Source of the DNA: Methanobacterium sp.
GTDB taxonomy: Archaea > Methanobacteriota > Methanobacteria > Methanobacteriales > Methanobacteriaceae
Direction: 5' to 3'
Length of the DNA stretch: 25,000 nt
Assembly: GCA_012838205.1 (NCBI GenBank)
Contig: DUPR01000022.1
Coordinates: 1 to 25,000 of the forward strand
Part shown: positions 9,854 through 18,605 of the stretch, in pieces
How positions within the stretch are numbered: the first letter of the stretch is position 1
How the letters are laid out: each line of letters opens with the position of its first letter
The notes under the pieces: generated by a model
Told to the model about the DNA's origin: nothing
Databases searched by the model: none
Seen by the model: the letters and a program-made list of their open reading frames with translations, nothing else
Program-made: the position numbers and the translations under genes

Positions 9854-10580
9854 CATCTAATCCCCATTTTTTCCTGAATTTCAATTTCAAATCGGAGCTC
9901 ATCCAATGGCTGCCATCACAGTAGGGTTTATTTTCCGATTTTCCACAACGACAGAGTGTAACCCGGTTCCGGGTTTCATACTTTGTACCATCTGCTGATT
10001 CCATTGGTATTCCACCCCTAACCCAGATTGGGCCTGGACATTTCTTCTGTTGGTCGTGTATCAAGACAATGGATGGTTTGAATTCTTTTTCGAATGGTTT
10101 TCCAGTTTTTTTATCCCACAGTACCAGTCTTCCAGAGGGGCAGATCATGGCTTGTTGAATTGCTGTTTTTCTAGCTTCTGGAACATTAGATTGGGCAATT
10201 AGTTTCCTAATTCCACCGGATCTGAGACAGAACCTGGAGTGATCACAAAATTCAGGAGCATCGGTTAATCTCAATTCAGGACCTTCATATATTTGAGATC
10301 TTTCAATGTAAGGTGTTTTACTGGCTGTTTCAGTGCCATCGAATTTAATGTTGTTATGTTCACCATCACAGTATGGTTTATTTTTTGATGCACCGCAACG
10401 GCAAAGGGTGTAAGTATCTTTTAGGGGCAATTCTTTTTCATCAGTCAAGTCCTTAGTGTGACCAGCTTCATCAGTTATTATTGTCTGTTCATACAAGGGA
10501 ACACTGCCCGAAACAATGTAAGGCCCGTCTTTTACTATTTTAATCTTCATTTTATTCTCTGAAGGATTATTATCAGTCAT
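9846..10580 (-). CDS. Double-CDGSH iron-sulfur protein
   Basis: Iron-sulfur protein with two complete CDGSH motifs, each of which normally binds a [2Fe-2S] cluster through three Cys and one His, as in mitoNEET. Motif 1 is CRCGASKNKPYCDGEH (C60, C62, C71, H75) and motif 2 is CRCGKSENKPYCDGSH (C210, C212, C221, H225), exactly 150 residues apart. Between them lies a module with further cysteines (C112, C118, C147, C181) and ICPSGRLV, resembling the region found in other long CDGSH proteins and possibly a second cluster site. The 244-residue protein has no membrane segment, so it is probably cytoplasmic and redox-active. GGTGA stands seven bases before the ATG. It diverges from the methyltransferase gene. 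Confidence 0.9.
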   Translation of the reverse strand: MTDNNPSENKMKIKIVKDGPYIVSGSVPLYEQTIITDEAGHTKDLTDEKELPLKDTYTLCRCGASKNKPYCDGEHNNIKFDGTETASKTPYIERSQIYEGPELRLTDAPEFCDHSRFCLRSGGIRKLIAQSNVPEARKTAIQQAMICPSGRLVLWDKKTGKPFEKEFKPSIVLIHDQQKKCPGPIWVRGGIPMESADGTKYETRNRVTLCRCGKSENKPYCDGSHWMSSDLKLKFRKKWGLDEK

Positions 10581-10618
10581 TTAAAAATCACCACTGAATT
10601 TTATGAGTTGAGATTTAC

Positions 10619-10748
10619 TAAGTGTTTTTTAAATAAATAAATTAATGATGCTAATTTAATGATTTACTGTGTTATAAACTGAATATATAATAATATTAGA
10701 AGCAGAAGAGTATATAATTTATTGAAATAATCTATTGAAAAACACTTA
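10619..10748. promoter_or_regulatory. Inverted repeat shared by a divergent promoter pair
   Basis: TAAGTGTTTTT at 10619-10629 and its exact reverse complement AAAAACACTTA at 10738-10748 flank the intergenic region. The left copy is 39 bases before the CDGSH start, beside an AT-rich TATA-like stretch of that gene at about 10630-10645. The right copy sits just before the methyltransferase ribosome binding site, where transcription would begin. The symmetry suggests a common operator. Confidence 0.4.
10709..10719 (+). promoter_or_regulatory. Putative TATA box of methyltransferase gene
   Basis: GTATATAAT-like sequence at 10710-10718, about 55 bases before the ATG and about 30 before the ribosome binding site AAGGAGGA. 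Confidence 0.4.
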
Positions 10749-10768
10749 AGGAGGATTTGAAGCTTTTG

Positions 10769-11332
10769 ATGACAATATACACATTGATTCCAATTTTACT
10801 TATTCTGATCATGATAGCTGCTTTTTCTATACTCTGGCCCCTAGCCATTGGTGCAGCGTACTCTCCTTCATCTAGGAGAGTGGTTCGGAAAATGTTAAAT
10901 ATGGCAGATGTCACCCCAGAAGATTTGGTCTATGATTTGGGATCAGGCGATGGTAGAATTGTTACAGAAGCTGTACAAAGATACAACGCATTGGGAGTGG
11001 GAGTGGAGGCTGATCCGATCCGTGTGATATGGTCCAAGGCAAATATCTATAAATTAGGATTACAGGGGCACGTGAAAATAATTTGGGGAAACCTATTTCA
11101 CCAGAATCTCAGCCAAGCTACAGTGGTTATCCTATTCCTCTGGGGCAGAACCAATGAAAAATTGAAGAAAAAACTCCAGGAAGAACTTGAACCTGGGACT
11201 CGGGTTGTGTCTTACATTTGGAAATTCAAAGATTGGACTCCCAGCAAAGTAGATGAAAAGGAACGGATATATCTTTATATTATTGGAGAAAGTGATAAAC
11301 CCCTTAAAAAAAACAATAAAGAGTATTCATAG
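10769..11332 (+). CDS. Membrane-anchored class I SAM methyltransferase (FAM173-like)
   Basis: S-adenosylmethionine-dependent methyltransferase tied to the membrane by one N-terminal helix (about residues 4-28), with the catalytic domain behind it. Motif I is YDLGSGDGRIV (D56 to V65), followed by an acidic residue at the end of strand 2 (E80). A segment SPSSRRVVRKML precedes motif I. This order matches the family of the eukaryotic lysine methyltransferases FAM173A and ATPSCKMT, which act on mitochondrial membrane proteins. The target here is unknown. The start is uncertain: AAGGAGGA ends at 10755, and in-frame TTG codons at 10757 and 10766 precede the ATG at 10769. The ATG gives 187 residues. 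It diverges from the CDGSH gene and converges with the prenyltransferase. Confidence 0.85.
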   Translation: MTIYTLIPILLILIMIAAFSILWPLAIGAAYSPSSRRVVRKMLNMADVTPEDLVYDLGSGDGRIVTEAVQRYNALGVGVEADPIRVIWSKANIYKLGLQGHVKIIWGNLFHQNLSQATVVILFLWGRTNEKLKKKLQEELEPGTRVVSYIWKFKDWTPSKVDEKERIYLYIIGESDKPLKKNNKEYS

Positions 11333-11420
11333 AAAGTAGGCATTGGTGATTTAATCTCGGAAATGATGATTCAATCTAGGGTAATAATTATAACTTATTG
11401 ATTTCAGCTCATTTTCTTTT

Positions 11421-12263
11421 TTAAAGTTGGAAAAATGAAGTTAAATATGGGGAACCAGCAGCAAACGCTAAAAATATGATCCCCATCCCTATTTTGATTC
11501 TTTTAGAAATTTTTCGAGTGTTTTCAAGGGATTGATCTTTTAATATGGATATTGCTGATGATAAGAACACAATAATTGCAATTAAGAGAATAATTAAATA
11601 GTATATGCTGAATATTCCTATAAAATAGAGTATTGGACTAGTTAAACTGGCAATTATCATGAAAAAGCTAGCAATAATTGAGGAATTCCTTTTACCGTAT
11701 AATATGGGTAGGGTTGTGGCTCCTTCCTTTTTATCACCCACCATATCCTCCATATCCTTCACAATTTCCCGGGCCATGGTCATTAAAAAGGCAAAAAATC
11801 CTAGATAAACTGAGATCGTTATCTGGTCAACTGCAATTCCACCAAACACGAAACACAATCCTGTTAAAAAGGATATGGCTATGTTTCCAATCAAACATTT
11901 TGTCTTCAGATCACGAGCATAAAATATCATCAAAATAGAGCTAAAAAAGGCAATACTTCCAAGGAGAACGTTTATTAAAAGGGCAATTAGGATTCCCACT
12001 GTAGACAAAGTGATTGAATAGATTAATGCTTTTTTTAGGGTAATTCTCCCTGAGGGGATGGGACGTTCTGGTTTGTTAACTGCATCAATTTTATGATCAA
12101 AGTAGTCGTTTATGCTGTTCCCAGCCCCGGTAACAATGAACACTACCACTGAAGCCATTGCCACCTCCAATGTGAATTTTCCACTTATTATTGCCATTAA
12201 CAAAATGGCAATAACTGCCATTATAGCATTCCCTGGCCTCAATATTTCTATATAGGGATTCAT
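11421..12263 (-). CDS. UbiA prenyltransferase, probable DGGGP synthase
   Basis: Integral membrane prenyltransferase. In archaea the close UbiA members make digeranylgeranylglyceryl phosphate, adding the second geranylgeranyl chain to geranylgeranylglyceryl phosphate in ether-lipid synthesis. The 280-residue protein has about eight or nine helices. The two Asp-rich motifs are present: N52-D53-x2-D56-x3-D60 (NDYFDHKID) and D170-x2-D173-x3-D177 (KDMEDMVGD), with the usual KPERPIPSGR after the first. These bind the Mg-diphosphate of the prenyl donor. GGGTG lies seven bases before the ATG, and a TATA-like TTATTATAAAA lies around 12305-12316. Another UbiA reaction cannot be excluded, but length and motifs fit the lipid enzyme best. 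Confidence 0.87.
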   Translation of the reverse strand: MNPYIEILRPGNAIMAVIAILLMAIISGKFTLEVAMASVVVFIVTGAGNSINDYFDHKIDAVNKPERPIPSGRITLKKALIYSITLSTVGILIALLINVLLGSIAFFSSILMIFYARDLKTKCLIGNIAISFLTGLCFVFGGIAVDQITISVYLGFFAFLMTMAREIVKDMEDMVGDKKEGATTLPILYGKRNSSIIASFFMIIASLTSPILYFIGIFSIYYLIILLIAIIVFLSSAISILKDQSLENTRKISKRIKIGMGIIFLAFAAGSPYLTSFFQL

Positions 12264-12363
12264 AATACTACACCCAGTTCATTGGAAGATAAAATATTGA
12301 TTTGTTTTATAATAAATTATTCCCTTTTAAAAATTAATATTCTGGCTTGTATAACCTTTTTAT

Positions 12364-12657
12364 TTATTCAAGTTCACCATGACCGGAATTGTCAGATTTT
12401 CTGGCTATTTTCTCCAATTCTTCCTTGCATTTGGCTAAGTCTCTTCTGATTAATAACATTTTCAAGTAAAAATAAATGGCTAATACCAATAATATGAAAA
12501 CCAAGATTAATAAAAATCCAGTTACAATTCCGGTTGCCATTGCTTGCCAGAGAATAGTAAATCCATAAATCAAGTAGAAAATTGCTCCCATGGCCCCAAT
12601 TATCACTGCCAGTGTAATGACTATTTTCAAAGTTTTCAAGAGTTGTTCAGTTTCCAT
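12364..12657 (-). CDS. Small two-helix membrane protein
   Basis: A 97-residue protein of unrecognised family. Two hydrophobic helices (about residues 9-34 and 42-66) are followed by a charged, probably cytoplasmic helix (MLLIRRDLAKCKEELEKIA). GTGAG lies just before the ATG and a good TATA box stands about 35 bases upstream (12692-12699). It is transcribed in the same direction as the prenyltransferase gene about 100 bases further on, which has its own promoter-like region. No function can be proposed. Confidence 0.75.
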   Translation of the reverse strand: METEQLLKTLKIVITLAVIIGAMGAIFYLIYGFTILWQAMATGIVTGFLLILVFILLVLAIYFYLKMLLIRRDLAKCKEELEKIARKSDNSGHGELE

Positions 12658-12689
12658 ATTCTCACTTAGCCTATTTTATAATAGAATTT

Positions 12690-12713
12690 TTTTATATAAT
12701 TTGCCTATAAAAG
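12690..12713. promoter_or_regulatory. Back-to-back TATA boxes of a divergent pair
   Basis: TTTATATAAT at 12691-12700 reads ATTATATAAA on the - strand and is well placed for the small membrane gene (start 12657). CCTATAAAAG at 12704-12713 is about 60 bases before the U32 gene on the + strand. Confidence 0.45.
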
Positions 12714-12771
12714 ATATTGTAAAATCCATTTGATCCATACTTTGAATATCCCATTAGTTTGTGAGTAAAAA

Positions 12772-15435
12772 ATGTCTAATATCCGTATACCAGAACTTTT
12801 AGCACCTGCAGGTTCCATTGATACTTTAAAGGCAAGTGTTAATGCCGGGGCAGATGCAGTTTACCTTTCAGGTGAAAGATTTGGAGCCAGGCAATTTGCC
12901 CCTAATTTCAACTTGAAAGAAATGGAGGAAGCCATCAAATACGCTCATCTGCGCGGTGTGAAAGTCTACATTACTGTAAACACCCTTATCCATGAAGATG
13001 AATTATTTAAGGTAGGTGATTATCTAGTTCAACTTTACAGTATAGGGGCCGATGCAGTGATTGTGCAAGATCTGGGTGTGGCTAGTCTGGCTAAAAAGAT
13101 CGTGCCTGACTTGAACTTGCATTGTTCAACCCAGATGACTATTCATAATCCCCAAGGAGTTAGTTGGGCTGCGGATAATGGGTTCAAGAGGGTGATTCTC
13201 GCCAGGGAGATGAGCTTGGAAGAGGTTGAATTTTCTGCCAAGGCAAATAAAAATCGGAAAATAGAATTGGAAGTTTTTGCTCATGGTGCAATTTGTTACT
13301 CCTATTCTGGACAATGCCTCCTTTCATCTATTATCGGAGGTAGAAGTGGTAATCGAGGAATGTGTGCTCAGCCATGTCGGAAAAATTACCAGTTAGTAAT
13401 GGTCAAAACAGACAAATCCGGTAAATATATGGAGTTTGAGGAAATCCCCTTAAATGATCATTTTCTTCTATCAACCAAAGACCTTGCCATTTATTCCCAC
13501 CTAGAAGAGGTAGCAAAATCATCGGTGGATTCTATTAAAATCGAAGGCAGAATGAAACCCCCAGAATATGTTGCTAACGTAATAAAAGTATATAGGGATG
13601 CTTTGAACTCATTATCCAAGGGAAAGTGGAACCCCAGTAACCATGAAATGTCACAGCTTAAACTGTGTTTTAACAGAGGCTTAACTGATGGTTGGATTTT
13701 TAATAAAACTTCATCAGTCATGGGAAGAGACCATCCAGGAAATCGAGGCTTATACTTAGGACAAGTCATGAATCATCCGAAAAAACAAGGTTATACAGTT
13801 ATAAAAAGGAAATCTGAGGTTGTGCTTGAAAAAGGCGATGGAATTATATTTAAAGATCCTGAAAAAACAGGGCCATCAGCCAATTTTTGGGGAACCATAC
13901 TTGAGCATAATCCCACCACTGTAAAAGATAATTTATTCATAAAACTAGACAAAGATGTGAAAATTGGTAGTGATGTTTTCATAACCCGTAGAAAATCCAT
14001 GATTCATGAAGCAGAAGAAATAGTTAAAAATATTAATTTGCCTCACAAAATTCCCCTGGAAATTGAAATTAAATGGAATGAAACATTCACTCCTCTGGCT
14101 AAAGTAACTGCATCACCACCCCATCTAGAAAATATTAAAATTAAATATAAAGCAGATTTTTCAATGGAAAAAGCCATAAAAAAACCATTATCAACTGAAA
14201 CAATTAGTAAACATCTTCTCAAAACAGGGGGAACCCCATTTCACATCCGAAACGTGCTTATAGATTATCCTGGAAATTTATTTACTCCAATTAGTAATCT
14301 GAATCACTTACGCAGAGAAATTCTGGAAGAAGTTCAACGAAAAATCTTGAAAAAATATCTGCCATCTTCTAAAGAAGTTGGATTAGTCAAATCCCGTCTT
14401 GATAGTTGGAAAAAAGATGAAAAATTGGATAAAAAAATTAATTATAATGATAAACTTGGAGATATTAATTTAGCCATTTATGTGGACTCTGTTCGTTCAT
14501 TTAAGGCTGCTCTTGAATTAGGGTGCAAAAAGATTTATTTCCAACCAAAAATTGAATATATGGGGCGTGATGAATCTGATGATAATTTTTATTGCATAAA
14601 ACATTCTCATGATTATGAAACATATTTTGAAAAGATTCATTCCTCTTTAAAAGAAGTCGCATCCCTCTGTAATGAATCAGACTTGGAATTAATCTGGAAG
14701 TGGCCGGATATTACCAGCCAAAATTTTATCATGGGCGCAACTAATCTCCTTAACCCTTTAGAAGAAAATACTATAGATGGAGTTATGGTTGGCAACTTAG
14801 GCGCGATGTGGAGCTTAAAAGAAGATTTTAGTTCAGTCAAAATATATGGATCTGAAAGATTAAACATCTGGAATCACATGGCAACTGGTGAAATCTCAAA
14901 ATATATACATAACATTACATTATCCCCTGAATTATCCCAGAAACACTTGCAAAAACTGATGTCAAATTGCAAAGTTCTTTATCCGAATCATGATTTTGGG
15001 TTTTTGATCCAGGGAAATTTGGAAGCTATAGTGAGCAAAGACTGCCTTTGGAATTTGTTGCCAGATAAAGGGATAATTGGAAAACTGAACCATTCATGCC
15101 ATTTAGGAATTAAAGACTCCAAAAACAGAATATTTCCTGTGGAAATTGACCAGGAGTACAGGACCCATATTTTTAATTCCGTGGAATTGTGTCTTATTGA
15201 TTATCTTCCTCAACTTTCGAAGATGGGATTGGACAATCTGATTATTGATGCAAGGAATAAACCAGTTAATTATATACAGAATATTTTACCAATTTACCAG
15301 AAAGCACGGGAATTTACGGTTAATAGTGTCCCTAATTTGGGTAATAAATTAGATTTACTAAAAAAAAGAGTTAAAAAAAATTCAAACGGGGGGATAACAA
15401 CCGGGAACTTTATAAGGGGTGTTGAAAACGATTAA
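12772..15435 (+). CDS. U32 family protein with DUF3656-like region and duplicated barrel
   Basis: Member of the U32 'peptidase' family. Studied bacterial members (RlhA, TrhP, UbiU/UbiV) hydroxylate RNA or ubiquinone precursors; UbiU/UbiV and relatives use an iron-sulfur cluster. The N-terminal TIM-barrel opens with LLAPAGSIDTLKASVNAGAD. The family signature around residues 168-205 holds C175, C182, C198 and C202, candidates for a cluster. A middle region (about 290-540) resembles the DUF3656 part of RlhA-like proteins. From about residue 565 to 865 a second, degenerate barrel follows: DGVMVGNLGAMW (from 669) mirrors DAVIVQDLGVAS (from 94), and ELCLIDYLPQLS mirrors DLAIYSHLEEVA. The second copy lacks the Cys cluster. 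With 887 residues it is longer than E. coli RlhA. GTGAG lies before the ATG. A 23S rRNA C2501-like target is possible but unproven. Confidence 0.88.
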   Translation: MSNIRIPELLAPAGSIDTLKASVNAGADAVYLSGERFGARQFAPNFNLKEMEEAIKYAHLRGVKVYITVNTLIHEDELFKVGDYLVQLYSIGADAVIVQDLGVASLAKKIVPDLNLHCSTQMTIHNPQGVSWAADNGFKRVILAREMSLEEVEFSAKANKNRKIELEVFAHGAICYSYSGQCLLSSIIGGRSGNRGMCAQPCRKNYQLVMVKTDKSGKYMEFEEIPLNDHFLLSTKDLAIYSHLEEVAKSSVDSIKIEGRMKPPEYVANVIKVYRDALNSLSKGKWNPSNHEMSQLKLCFNRGLTDGWIFNKTSSVMGRDHPGNRGLYLGQVMNHPKKQGYTVIKRKSEVVLEKGDGIIFKDPEKTGPSANFWGTILEHNPTTVKDNLFIKLDKDVKIGSDVFITRRKSMIHEAEEIVKNINLPHKIPLEIEIKWNETFTPLAKVTASPPHLENIKIKYKADFSMEKAIKKPLSTETISKHLLKTGGTPFHIRNVLIDYPGNLFTPISNLNHLRREILEEVQRKILKKYLPSSKEVGLVKSRLDSWKKDEKLDKKINYNDKLGDINLAIYVDSVRSFKAALELGCKKIYFQPKIEYMGRDESDDNFYCIKHSHDYETYFEKIHSSLKEVASLCNESDLELIWKWPDITSQNFIMGATNLLNPLEENTIDGVMVGNLGAMWSLKEDFSSVKIYGSERLNIWNHMATGEISKYIHNITLSPELSQKHLQKLMSNCKVLYPNHDFGFLIQGNLEAIVSKDCLWNLLPDKGIIGKLNHSCHLGIKDSKNRIFPVEIDQEYRTHIFNSVELCLIDYLPQLSKMGLDNLIIDARNKPVNYIQNILPIYQKAREFTVNSVPNLGNKLDLLKKRVKKNSNGGITTGNFIRGVEND

Positions 15436-15458
15436 TTAACACTTGAGTGGTTTTAGTA

Positions 15459-15464
15459 TTTTTT
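15459..15464 (+). terminator. Poly-T after the U32 gene
   Basis: Run of six T about 25 bases after the stop codon, between two convergent genes. Weak evidence on its own. Confidence 0.3.
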
Positions 15465-15499
15465 CGGATGTTAAGAAAGTTTTCCAGGGATTGCAGATT

Positions 15500-16327
15500 T
15501 TAAAAGGGTAAGTTTAGCCATTGAAAGAGTCCCATCATCTTTAATGCTATGTAAATTAAGAGCATAATAAAGAGGTATCTTAACTTTTTTTCGGGTAGTC
15601 TGTGAGCAGCTTGAACACCAACATGAGACATTGGAATACTAGTAACAGTAAGAGCAACGAGTTGCACAATATTTATGTAACCAATGGAGTATTGAGGTAG
15701 TCCAGTTGCAAATATACCTGTGCATAGATAAGTTATAATTCCCCCAGCCGATGCAAAAGCAATGAACGCCATTGATGTGCCAATTGCCTTGTGTATTGGG
15801 AATTTAAGGAGTATATTAAGAATTGGCACCATTACCACACCCCCACCAATACCCAGTAGTCCAGATAGGTAACCTCCTACACAACCCCAAATGGAGTAGG
15901 AAGATCTGGAATGAAATTGTTTTTCTCCAGATTCAGAATATTTGAATCCAACCATCCAAAAAGCACTAAATAATGCCACAATACCAAACACAAAACTTAA
16001 AATTCCAACTGAAGCATAACTAGCAGTTAAAGCACCTAATATGCCCCCAAACAATCCCGATACTCCTAGAATTATTGCTGGTTTAATTTGGACTGCACCA
16101 CGTCTCCAATGCCCCCATGCACCGTTTAAAGCAGTGGGGAGGATCACTGCCAAGCTGGTGGCAAACGCCACTCTTAAAGCAGTGCTTGGAACAATACCAA
16201 TTAAAGTGAGGAGAAAAAACTGGATGGGAACCATTATAAAACCGCCCCCCACCCCCAGAAGGCCAGAAGTAAAGCCTACAAATGCACCAGTAACTAGAAG
16301 AATTGTCAAATATGTAAATAACTCCAT
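15500..16327 (-). CDS. TauE/SafE family permease
   Basis: Membrane protein of the TauE/SafE (DUF81) family, whose studied members export sulfite or organosulfur anions. The 275-residue protein has about eight helices in two repeats, each opened by the family's Gly-rich loop: GFTSGLLGVGGGFIMVP at residues 18-34 and GYLSGLLGIGGGVVMVP at 152-168. A polar loop (about 130-146) separates the halves. The substrate is not evident; sulfur anions, perhaps linked to sulfonate metabolism, are a family-level guess. AGGG lies about ten bases before the ATG. It diverges from the MutS-family gene and its stop faces the U32 gene. Confidence 0.9.
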   Translation of the reverse strand: MELFTYLTILLVTGAFVGFTSGLLGVGGGFIMVPIQFFLLTLIGIVPSTALRVAFATSLAVILPTALNGAWGHWRRGAVQIKPAIILGVSGLFGGILGALTASYASVGILSFVFGIVALFSAFWMVGFKYSESGEKQFHSRSSYSIWGCVGGYLSGLLGIGGGVVMVPILNILLKFPIHKAIGTSMAFIAFASAGGIITYLCTGIFATGLPQYSIGYINIVQLVALTVTSIPMSHVGVQAAHRLPEKKLRYLFIMLLIYIALKMMGLFQWLNLPF

Positions 16328-16488
16328 AAAATCATTCCCTAATTAAAAACTGGTTCCAGTAATAAGATGTATTGTTTTGGGTTACATTAAAACTTAATCT
16401 TAGTTATTAGCTTTGATTCGAAAAAAATAGTTTTAGATATAGATTTTTTGGAAAATATTCGGCTTGGTAAAAGTTTTCAAAATAAAAT

Positions 16489-16498
16489 CTTTATATTC
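16489..16498 (+). promoter_or_regulatory. Putative promoter of MutS-family gene
   Basis: TTTATATT at 16490-16497 preceded by AAAATC. Transcription would start near 16520, leaving a leader of about 75 bases before the TTG start. Confidence 0.35.
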
Positions 16499-16595
16499 TA
16501 AAGGAGCATAGTAAATCAGTGCCAAAATACATAAAATTAACAATGAATTATTTTCAGTTCAATATGCTGAATCTGATGAAAAGTACGGTGATAAA

Positions 16596-18491
16596 TTGGA
16601 TTTGCATGATATTAAAGGCATAGGGGATAAATTAGCCTCAAAAATAATTAACCATTTCGGAACTCAGGAAGAATTCTTCCAAGCAGCACGCAATTACGAA
16701 GTCTACCAACTAGCAAATATGGAAGGAATTAGCCAACGCCGTGCAGTAGAAATCATTAATACTGTTCTTGGAAATCCTACTGAAGAATTTTTAAAAACAG
16801 AAAGGGCAATCCAAATTTACGAGGAAATTATTCATTCCATTATAAACTATGCCAACACTGAATATGCTAAAAACCGTATTTTACTCCTTAGTCCTGGTAA
16901 AGATATGGGGAAGATTCAGGAAAACATGAGTTTAGTTATGGAAGCCAAAAAAATGGCAAATCGTCTCCCCATCAATACTTTAAGAGGACTCTTAAAAAAT
17001 GTTGACTATGCTGTGAATACTAAACCAAAATATGATACATCAAAAGCCATTCTAGTTGAATCCAAGGAAGATTACTCCGGTTTAATGGATCGTGGTCTTA
17101 ACAAACAGGCACAGATCCTCAGTATCCAAGAAGCTGGAAGTCTTGAAGAGTTCGAACTGGTGGTTTACGTATATAGAGATGGTATTCTGGAAATGGATGA
17201 AACATCCAACATGGTTATGGTGGGTGCAGATGCTGAAGATCTGCAAATTGTCCCGGAAACTGTTTTATCATATTATTATGACAATAAGGTTCTCCTGGAA
17301 AATGTGCTGAAGATTAGAACAATATTGGGATACGGATCTGTTCTGGGAGAAGTTTTGAATATACTTGGCTCTCTTGAGTCCTCTGAAATAAATGAAAAAG
17401 ATTTCGACATTGCAGTGAATCAGGCCAAAGATATTGCAGATGAGAAGTTGAAAGAAGCTATAAAAAATGTGGATCTGTCAGGTGAAGAAGTTCTTGACCT
17501 TTTAAATAAGGACATGCCGCCTAAGATTCAAGTAATTTTCGACGATATCTTAAAAGAAGCCATGGATTATATTAAAAAAGATACTGGCGTTGTTTTTGAT
17601 CCTTTCATCCAGAAATATCCTCTAGAAATAGACTTTCAAGAATTAAAAAGGGTGAAAAAGCAGGAAACTGGGAAAAAAAGAGTTGAATTCTTTGAAAAAA
17701 AAGTAAATGCCGCAGTTGAGCTTGAACAACTTAAAAGTGATGTTGAATCTGAAATTCGTGAAATACTTGAATTTGACTACCAGTTCACTTTGGGCTGTTT
17801 TGCACATTATTATGATTTGCATGCACCAAGCATAGGTGATGGTTTTTATTTTAAGGATGGTTTACATCTGAATTTAGCACTTAAAGATATTTCTAAAGTT
17901 CAAAGGATTAATTACTCCCTAAAATCTCCGGAAAATGTGGTTTTATTAACTGGAGCCAATAGTGGAGGTAAAACCACTCTGCTGGAAACTTTGGCCCAGA
18001 TCAGCATTATGAGTCAAATGGGGTTGCCAGTCTGTGCCAAAGAGGCCAGTGTTAAACTAGTAGATGAACTTTACTTTTTCAGCAAAAAGCGTTCTCTTGA
18101 TGCAGGGGCGTTTGAATCATTCTTAAGCACATTTATGCCTATAGTAGTTAGGGATGAGGAAAAATTAATACTTCTTGATGAATTGGAGGCTATTACTGAA
18201 CTTGAAGCTGCTGTTAAAATCATCTCCAGTTTCATTAATTTCATACAAGATTCTAAATCCTTTGCAATTATCGTTACCCATATGGCTCGGGAAATTCTTA
18301 AAAATACTGAGGTAAGGGTGGATGGTATCGAAGCTAAGGGTTTGGATGATGAATATAACTTGATTGTGGATCGGACCCCTCGGATGAATTATTTTGCCCG
18401 TAGTACGCCGGAGTTGATTTTGAGGATGGTTTATGAGAGATCAGAGGGTAAGTTGAAGGAAATCTATGGAAAGATGTTGGAGAGGTTTTAG
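16596..18491 (+). CDS. MutS-family ATPase with N-terminal helix-hairpin-helix
   Basis: Archaeal MutS-related DNA repair or recombination ATPase. The 631-residue protein opens with helix-hairpin-helix DNA-binding motifs (IKGIGDKLASKI at about 6-17 and MEGISQRRAVEI at about 42-53). A long helical lever/clamp region follows to about residue 420, then the MutS ATPase: Walker A TGANSGGKTTL (K459), Walker B ILLDELEAI (D528, E529) and H562 in IVTHMA. There is no mismatch-binding domain with the Phe-x-Glu motif and no C-terminal Smr nuclease, so it is neither classic MutS nor bacterial MutS2. Archaeal MutS5-type proteins are described as junction-binding, which may apply here. The start is TTG, chosen because GGTGA ends four bases before it and no in-frame ATG or GTG lies upstream before the stop at 16512. 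Confidence 0.88.
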   Translation: MDLHDIKGIGDKLASKIINHFGTQEEFFQAARNYEVYQLANMEGISQRRAVEIINTVLGNPTEEFLKTERAIQIYEEIIHSIINYANTEYAKNRILLLSPGKDMGKIQENMSLVMEAKKMANRLPINTLRGLLKNVDYAVNTKPKYDTSKAILVESKEDYSGLMDRGLNKQAQILSIQEAGSLEEFELVVYVYRDGILEMDETSNMVMVGADAEDLQIVPETVLSYYYDNKVLLENVLKIRTILGYGSVLGEVLNILGSLESSEINEKDFDIAVNQAKDIADEKLKEAIKNVDLSGEEVLDLLNKDMPPKIQVIFDDILKEAMDYIKKDTGVVFDPFIQKYPLEIDFQELKRVKKQETGKKRVEFFEKKVNAAVELEQLKSDVESEIREILEFDYQFTLGCFAHYYDLHAPSIGDGFYFKDGLHLNLALKDISKVQRINYSLKSPENVVLLTGANSGGKTTLLETLAQISIMSQMGLPVCAKEASVKLVDELYFFSKKRSLDAGAFESFLSTFMPIVVRDEEKLILLDELEAITELEAAVKIISSFINFIQDSKSFAIIVTHMAREILKNTEVRVDGIEAKGLDDEYNLIVDRTPRMNYFARSTPELILRMVYERSEGKLKEIYGKMLERF

Positions 18492-18605
18492 GGCAAGAAT
18501 TTTTTAAGTGATAACACCCAAACCCCAATGTATAAATGTTAATTTGTGTTATTGGGCCTTTTTTAAACTACGTTTATTTGAAATATGCTCATATCATCCA
18601 TGTTT

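Noticed and set aside
16349..16360. ACTGG-TT-CCAGT dyad before the TauE/SafE gene
   Set aside because: Arms of only five bases, easily found by chance, and no promoter element could be placed next to it.
16519..16623. GTG-started 34-codon frame in the leader of the MutS-family gene
   Set aside because: It overlaps the real start in another frame, and the product looks like random translation of AT-rich DNA.
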